Part shown: positions 6,357-10,397 of the stretch, piece after piece
Position numbering within the stretch: position 1 is the first letter of the stretch
Layout: each line of letters opens with the position of its first letter
Assembly (NCBI GenBank): GCA_002299865.1
Contig: DBNV01000123.1
Span: 1-10,397, forward strand
DNA: 10,397 bases
From: Desulfonatronaceae bacterium UBA663
Lineage (GTDB): Bacteria > Desulfobacterota > Desulfovibrionia > Desulfovibrionales > Desulfonatronaceae
Direction: 5' to 3'
Position numbers and translations under genes: made by a program
Notes under the pieces: model-generated
What the model was told of the DNA's origin: nothing
What the model saw: the letters and a program-made list of their open reading frames with translations, nothing else
The model's database searches: none

Positions 6357-7010
6357 ATGCTTAAGCCTTTCTCCCCGTGGTCCAGGTTGCGTGGCCTGGA
6401 ACCCATGAGTCTGTGCGACTGGCCGGGTCGGATCAGTGCCGTTTTGTTCTTGGGCGGTTGCGATCTGCGATGCCCTTTTTGTCACAATTCCGACCTGGCC
6501 TGGGTGCCCGAGAGCCTGCCTCTGGTTTCCCCCTTTGACGTGCAATCGTTTTTGGAAACGAACGCTGCCTGGTTGGACGGCCTGGTGATTACCGGCGGCG
6601 AGCCTACCTTGTCCGCTGACCTCGCGGATTGGCTGGGGGAGTTGCGGGTGCGGTTCTCCCTGCCCATCAAGCTGGACAGCAATGGGATGCATCCGGATGT
6701 GGTGGAGCGGTGTCTGCGCGGCGATGTGGTGGATTTGGTGGTCGTGGACGTCAAGGGGCCGGTAGCGCAATATCCGCTGTTGACCGGTGGCCGGGCCGCT
6801 TCGGAAGAGGCGGCAGCCTGTCTGGGACGGATGTTCGACCTGGCCGATGCTTATAGAGGCCGCTTCGCGTTTCGATGCACCATTGTCCCCCAACTGTCAG
6901 TCGAAGACGTGGATCAGGTCCGGCGGATGCTGCCCTCCGGATTCGAGTTGGTGACGCAGGCTTATTTTTGTCCACCTCGCAAATGTTTCACAGAGGAGTT
7001 CCCATGTTGA
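6357..7010 (+). CDS. nrdG: Anaerobic ribonucleoside-triphosphate reductase activating protein (radical SAM)
   Basis: This radical-SAM activase generates the glycyl radical on NrdD by reductive cleavage of S-adenosylmethionine at a [4Fe-4S] cluster in the cytoplasm. The 217-residue product shows the cluster motif C35-x3-C39-x2-C42 (GGCDLRCPFCHN), the glycine-rich ITGGEPTL (78-85), and the leading pattern RGLEPMSLCDWPGRI that corresponds to the family's G-L-Q-x-x-S-L-x-D-Y-P-G. Start choice is weak: ATG 6357 has no good ribosome-binding site (AAGGGG lies 14 bp away). ATG 6405 would cut into the conserved lead motif; TTG 6387 is an alternative. The stop overlaps the nrdD start by 7 bp, implying translational coupling. 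The C-terminus carries three more cysteines (C205, C210, C217), the last being the final residue. Confidence 0.92.
   Translation: MLKPFSPWSRLRGLEPMSLCDWPGRISAVLFLGGCDLRCPFCHNSDLAWVPESLPLVSPFDVQSFLETNAAWLDGLVITGGEPTLSADLADWLGELRVRFSLPIKLDSNGMHPDVVERCLRGDVVDLVVVDVKGPVAQYPLLTGGRAASEEAAACLGRMFDLADAYRGRFAFRCTIVPQLSVEDVDQVRRMLPSGFELVTQAYFCPPRKCFTEEFPC
6992..6998 (+). promoter_or_regulatory. Ribosome-binding site of nrdD inside the nrdG coding end
   Basis: AGAGGAG ends 5 bp before ATG 7004 and lies within the last codons of nrdG. It fixes the nrdD start, against the in-frame extension upstream to 6875 that merely overlaps nrdG. Confidence 0.8.
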
Positions 7011-9061
7011 CCCATATTCGCAAGCGCGACGGACGCATTGAGACCTGGGCCGTGGACCGCGTTGCCGCAGCCATCCTCAAGGCCCTCAAAGCCAGCGGGA
7101 TCCAGGACGCCATTTTGGCCCAGAGGCTGGCCCGCAAGGTGGAAGAGCGCCTTGTCGAAGCCAGGCTCACGGTTCCGGATCAGGAGCAGGTCCAGGACCA
7201 AGTGGAAGTCATGTTAATGCAATCCCGCTTGTTCGACACAGCCAGGCGGTATATCCTGTTTCGGGAAAAACGCCGTCAAATCCGGGAACAAAAGGCCGCC
7301 TACCTGGACATCAAGGAAACCATCGACGCCTACGTGAACAAGTCTGACTGGCGGGTGGCGGAGAACGCGAATATGGCCCATTCTTTCCAGGGGTTGATGC
7401 TGCACCTCTCCGGCACGGTCCAGGCCCGATACGCCCTGGAAAAGTATCCTCCCGAAGTGCGCCAGGCTCATGAGCACGGCTATTTTCATATTCACGACCT
7501 CTCTTTCGGCCTGGCCGGATATTGCGCCGGGTGGAGTCTACGGGATCTGCTCTTGGAGGGGTTCAACCTGGAAGGCCGCTCCTCCGCCGGACCCGCCCGT
7601 CATTTTGACTCCGCCCTGGGCCAGATGGTCAATTTTTTGGGCACGCTGCAAAACGAATGGGCCGGAGCCCAGGCCTTCAACAACGTAGACACCTATTTGG
7701 CCCCGTTCATTCGCCACGACAGCCTGGAGTACAAACAAGTCCGCCAGGCGGTGCAGAAATTCGTTTTCAATCTGAATACCACGTCGCGCTGGGGCGGGCA
7801 GAGCCCGTTTACCAATTTAAGCTTTGATCTGGCCCCGCCCAAACATCTGGCCAAGGAAGCAGTGATAATTGGCGGCAAGCTGGACGAGCGGTTGACTTAT
7901 GGGGATTTCGCGGCAGAAATGGAAATGATCAACAAGGCCTTTCTGGAGGTCATGCTCCAGGGCGATTATCACGGCCGCATCTTTTCCTTCCCCATCCCCA
8001 CGTACAACATCACTGCGGATTTTCCCTGGGAAAGCGAGGTAGGCGGGCTTTTGCTGCAACTGACCGCGAAATACGGGGTCCCCTATTTTCAGAATTTCAT
8101 TAATTCGGACTTCAAGCCCGAGGATGTCAGGTCCATGTGCTGCCGCCTGCAAATGGACCTGCGGGAGCTGCGCAAAAAGGTCGGTGGCCTGTTCGGTGCC
8201 GGAGACCTGACCGGCTCCATCGGCGTGGTCACCTTAAATTTGCCTAAGCTGGCCTTTTTGGCCCATGACGAGGCGGACTTCCTGGGCCTGGCCACGGAGT
8301 ACGCCCAGTTGGCCAAAGACAGCCTGGAGTTCAAGCGTAAACTCATCGTTGACAATCTGGAGCGGGGAATGTTTCCGTTCACTAGGCGTTACCTGAAGAA
8401 CGGCTACAAAGGACACTTTTCCACCATCGGCGTGGTCGGGGGCCATGAGGCGTGCTTGAATCTTCTGGGCAAGGGCATTGAAACGCCGGAAGGCATCGCC
8501 CTGATGCGCAAGACGCTGGAGCATCTGCGGGAGCTGACCAGGACGTTTCAGGAGCAGACCGGCAGTCTCTACAATTTGGAAGCCACGCCGGCCGAAGGGG
8601 TCAGCTATCGCCTGGCCAAGCTGGACAAGGCTTTGTACGCGAACATCCAGGCTTCGGGCAATGGCGTGCCCTTTTATACCAATTCCACGACCCTGCCCGT
8701 GAACTCTAACTTGAGCATTTTCCGGGCACTGGAGCATCAGAACCAATTGCAGACGCTGTACACCGGCGGGACTGTGTTTCATGTCTACCTGGGCGAGGCT
8801 GTGGCCGATCCTGGGGCGCTGCGGGCCTTTTTGGTGAAGGCCTTGAGCTGCACCAGGCTGCCGTATCTGTCCATCACGCCGACCTTTTCGGTCTGCAAAG
8901 AACACGGGTACTTGCGGGGCGAACAGCCCACGTGCCCGGAATGCGGCAATCCCGCAGAAGTTTATACCCGCGTTGTGGGCTATTATCGGCCGGTGCAGAT
9001 GTGGAACAAGGGCAAACAGGCCGAATATGCGGAGCGCCGGGTGTTTGCAGGGATAGAATAG
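7004..9061 (+). CDS. nrdD: Anaerobic (class III) ribonucleoside-triphosphate reductase
   Basis: This oxygen-sensitive glycyl-radical enzyme reduces ribonucleoside triphosphates to deoxynucleotides and needs the neighbouring NrdG for activation. The 685-residue product begins with an ATP-cone (about 3-95: IRKRDGRIETWAVDRV ... LFDTARRYILFREKRR), the usual site of dATP/ATP activity control. The catalytic barrel follows, with FHIHDL (161-166), NTTSRWGGQSPFTNLSFD (258-275), C379-C380-RL as the likely thiyl-radical cysteine region, and GVVTLNLP (407-414). A C-terminal zinc site reads C631-x2-H634 ... C644-x2-C647, followed by the glycyl radical loop RVVGYYRPV with Gly659, 26 residues from the end. 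ATG 7004 is fixed by AGAGGAG five bases upstream. Length and motifs are complete. Strict coupling with nrdG suits stoichiometric production of enzyme and activase. I see no NrdR-type box upstream. Confidence 0.96.
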   Translation: MLTHIRKRDGRIETWAVDRVAAAILKALKASGIQDAILAQRLARKVEERLVEARLTVPDQEQVQDQVEVMLMQSRLFDTARRYILFREKRRQIREQKAAYLDIKETIDAYVNKSDWRVAENANMAHSFQGLMLHLSGTVQARYALEKYPPEVRQAHEHGYFHIHDLSFGLAGYCAGWSLRDLLLEGFNLEGRSSAGPARHFDSALGQMVNFLGTLQNEWAGAQAFNNVDTYLAPFIRHDSLEYKQVRQAVQKFVFNLNTTSRWGGQSPFTNLSFDLAPPKHLAKEAVIIGGKLDERLTYGDFAAEMEMINKAFLEVMLQGDYHGRIFSFPIPTYNITADFPWESEVGGLLLQLTAKYGVPYFQNFINSDFKPEDVRSMCCRLQMDLRELRKKVGGLFGAGDLTGSIGVVTLNLPKLAFLAHDEADFLGLATEYAQLAKDSLEFKRKLIVDNLERGMFPFTRRYLKNGYKGHFSTIGVVGGHEACLNLLGKGIETPEGIALMRKTLEHLRELTRTFQEQTGSLYNLEATPAEGVSYRLAKLDKALYANIQASGNGVPFYTNSTTLPVNSNLSIFRALEHQNQLQTLYTGGTVFHVYLGEAVADPGALRAFLVKALSCTRLPYLSITPTFSVCKEHGYLRGEQPTCPECGNPAEVYTRVVGYYRPVQMWNKGKQAEYAERRVFAGIE

Positions 9062-9175
9062 GCTTAGGAAGGGCAGTGCTCCCCGGTTAATCCAAAGGAC
9101 GTGAAGGACAATCCACTGGAGAGAGCGAATAGCGAAGCGGCTGCCCTGGCCGGATTTTAGCCCGTGGGGAGGAGC

Positions 9176-10336
9176 ATGAATCCGGAACGCAAGCCGGAAT
9201 ATCTGGCCTGTTTGGCCTTGCGCCACAGTCCGGGGCTGGGGGCCAGGACCTGGAAGCGCATCCTGACGGCCTATCCTGGCGTGCGCAATGCCGTGGACCA
9301 CGCCGGGGAGTGGATCGATCGCAAGCTGGTCAGTCCTCAGCAGGGTCGGGCGTTTCTCTCCGGCCTCTGGCGTGAAAAAGCCGATCAGGAAGCCGATGCG
9401 GCCTTGAGGCGCCGCATCGGCGTGGTGCTCTGGTCCGACCCTGAATATCCCGACATTTTACGACAAATTCCCGACCCTCCCCTCTTATTGTACGTTCTTG
9501 GAGACGTGAGCCTGCTTTCTTCCCCCGGCCTGGCCGTGGTCGGGTCGCGGCGTTGTTCCAGGTACGGTTTGGACGCGGCCCGGTGTATCAGTCGGGACAT
9601 GAGTCGGGCGGGGATAAGCATCATCTCTGGTTTTGCCGCAGGCATTGACCGCCAGGCACATGTGGCGGGTCTGGAAGAAGTGGGCTCGAGCATCGCCGTG
9701 CTGGGCACGGGGCTGGACCTGGTCTATCCGGCGGCGAACAGGGATCTGTGGGATCGTCTGAGCAAAAAGGGGTTGATTCTCACGGAATTTTCCCCGGGTA
9801 CCAGACCGGATGCCCGGAATTTTCCGCATCGCAACCGGATTATCAGCGGCTTGGCCTTGGGGGTCCTGGTGATTGAGGCCGCCGTGCGCAGCGGCAGCCT
9901 GATCACGGCCGCGGCAGCCCTGGAGCAGGGCCGGGAGGTGTTCGCCCTACCGGGGCCGGTGCATATGGAAACCTACGCTGGTTGTCACCATTTGATCAAA
10001 CAGGGGGCCGTTCTTGTGCAGACGGCCCAGGATATCCTCAGGGAATTGCAGCCCTTGCTGGCCTCGGAGGTGTCGTCGGCTTCCAGGCAGCAGGCGCGCC
10101 AGGCCCAGCCGTCTCCGGCCAGGCCGGAGTTGCTAGCCCCGGGGCAGCGTTGGCCTGATCTGGGAGGGGACGACCTGCGCTTGCTTGAGGCTTTGCATGG
10201 ACGCGATCGCGTGCATATCGACATGCTGTGCGCCTGCCTGGACCGGGAGGCGAGCGAAGTGAGCCGGCGTTTGCTGCTTCTGGAACTGCGCGCCATTGTC
10301 ACTAGACTGCCGGGGATGTATTATCAGTTGCAGTGA
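9176..10336 (+). CDS. dprA: DNA-processing protein DprA
   Basis: DprA (Smf) binds single-stranded DNA entering during transformation, protects it and loads RecA; it is also widespread in bacteria not known to be competent. The 386-residue product has an N-terminal helical region with the HhH-like HSPGLGARTWKRIL (17-30), then the Rossmann-type core: VVGSRRCSRYG (121-131), SGFAAGIDRQAH (151-162), LGTGLDLVYPAAN (176-188), FPHRNRIISGLALG (216-229) and RSGSLITAAAALEQGREVFALPG (from 238). A low-complexity linker (about 294-330) leads to a C-terminal winged-helix domain (about 332-383). ATG 9176 follows GGGGAGGAG (9166-9174) and matches the usual family start; the in-frame GTG 9164 overlaps that site. 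It is separated from nrdD by 114 bp and may share its transcript or have its own promoter; none is clear. Confidence 0.95.
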   Translation: MNPERKPEYLACLALRHSPGLGARTWKRILTAYPGVRNAVDHAGEWIDRKLVSPQQGRAFLSGLWREKADQEADAALRRRIGVVLWSDPEYPDILRQIPDPPLLLYVLGDVSLLSSPGLAVVGSRRCSRYGLDAARCISRDMSRAGISIISGFAAGIDRQAHVAGLEEVGSSIAVLGTGLDLVYPAANRDLWDRLSKKGLILTEFSPGTRPDARNFPHRNRIISGLALGVLVIEAAVRSGSLITAAAALEQGREVFALPGPVHMETYAGCHHLIKQGAVLVQTAQDILRELQPLLASEVSSASRQQARQAQPSPARPELLAPGQRWPDLGGDDLRLLEALHGRDRVHIDMLCACLDREASEVSRRLLLLELRAIVTRLPGMYYQLQ

Positions 10337-10355
10337 GTCGGGCGAGGCGCCCGAC
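10337..10355 (+). terminator. Perfect 8-bp-stem hairpin right after the dprA stop
   Basis: GTCGGGCG and CGCCCGAC pair perfectly around a three-base AGG loop, starting at the base after the dprA TGA. There is no T-run on either strand (GAAACAAGG follows), so it is not a classical intrinsic terminator. It may still protect the mRNA 3' end or pause transcription. Confidence 0.45.
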
Positions 10356-10375
10356 GAAACAAGGTCCGAACAAAA

Positions 10376-10397
10376 GCACATAGTGCGGCACATAGTG
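10376..10397. repeat. Start of a 12-bp tandem repeat, cut by the window edge
   Basis: GCACATAGTG occurs at 10376-10385 and again at 10388-10397, separated by CG, giving a 12-bp period. Each copy extended to GCACATAGTGC could form a tiny GCAC/GTGC stem. Whether more copies follow cannot be seen. Confidence 0.6.

Noticed and set aside
6875..7003. Upstream extension of the nrdD frame
   Set aside because: It lies inside nrdG, lacks a ribosome-binding site and adds no conserved sequence before the ATP-cone; AGAGGAG fixes the start at 7004.
9070..9147. Complementary AGGGCAG and CTGCCCT in the nrdD-dprA gap, possibly closing a structured RNA
   Set aside because: The arms are only 7 bp, 64 bases apart, with no clear internal stems; this is expected by chance in GC-rich DNA.
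8234..9301. A 355-codon open frame on the minus strand across the end of nrdD and start of dprA
   Set aside because: It overlaps two certain genes and its composition (many Gln, Arg, His, Pro) is typical of a shadow frame in GC-rich DNA.
1..10397. CRISPR array, tRNA or rRNA gene, toxin-antitoxin pair or defence island
   Set aside because: I looked on both strands for spaced repeats, tRNA-like cloverleaf segments and small paired genes and saw none; outside the IS the window is housekeeping genes.

Overview
This is a stretch of bacterial chromosome, moderately GC-rich, with every convincing gene on the + strand. The gene content (class III ribonucleotide reductase, an envC-ctpA-yibQ envelope cluster, dprA) and the protein flavour suggest an anaerobic deltaproteobacterium, most likely a Desulfovibrio-like member of the Desulfobacterota. 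That placement is inferred from gene content and remembered family resemblance, not from any search.

Left edge (1-1461): the window opens in the last ~55 codons of a probable SAM-dependent methyltransferase. An IS630-family insertion sequence of about 1.1 kb sits exactly at that gene's stop codon. It has imperfect terminal inverted repeats (21 of 27 positions match), TA dinucleotides at the tips and a complete DDE catalytic triad, but the C-terminal end of its transposase is broken by two nearby frame changes. Just right of it is a pair of 24-bp-spaced direct repeats that look like part of another, different mobile-element end. This strip is the only accessory-looking DNA in the window.

Envelope operon (1462-5535): envC (murein hydrolase activator with coiled coil and degenerate LytM domain), ctpA (S41 carboxyl-terminal processing protease with PDZ domain and intact Ser/Lys/Gln triad) and a yibQ-like divergent polysaccharide deacetylase follow one another with gaps of 63 and 27 bp. 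All three act on or around peptidoglycan outside the inner membrane, so the likely common theme is cell-wall splitting and remodelling during division.

Middle (5536-6252): a 180-bp gap holds a good sigma70-type promoter and a hairpin, followed by a small lipoprotein of unknown function with a strong ribosome-binding site.

Right half (6357-10336): nrdG and nrdD, overlapping by 7 bp, encode the oxygen-sensitive class III ribonucleotide reductase and its radical-SAM activase, the way anaerobes make deoxynucleotides. After a 114-bp gap comes dprA, the RecA loader for incoming single-stranded DNA, followed by a perfect 8-bp-stem hairpin and the beginning of a 12-bp tandem repeat cut by the window edge.

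I did not find a convincing undescribed defence, mobile or regulatory system. The best leads are the uncharacterised lipoprotein with its own promoter, the layered mobile-element remnants beside envC, the poly-G tract in envC, and the edge repeat.
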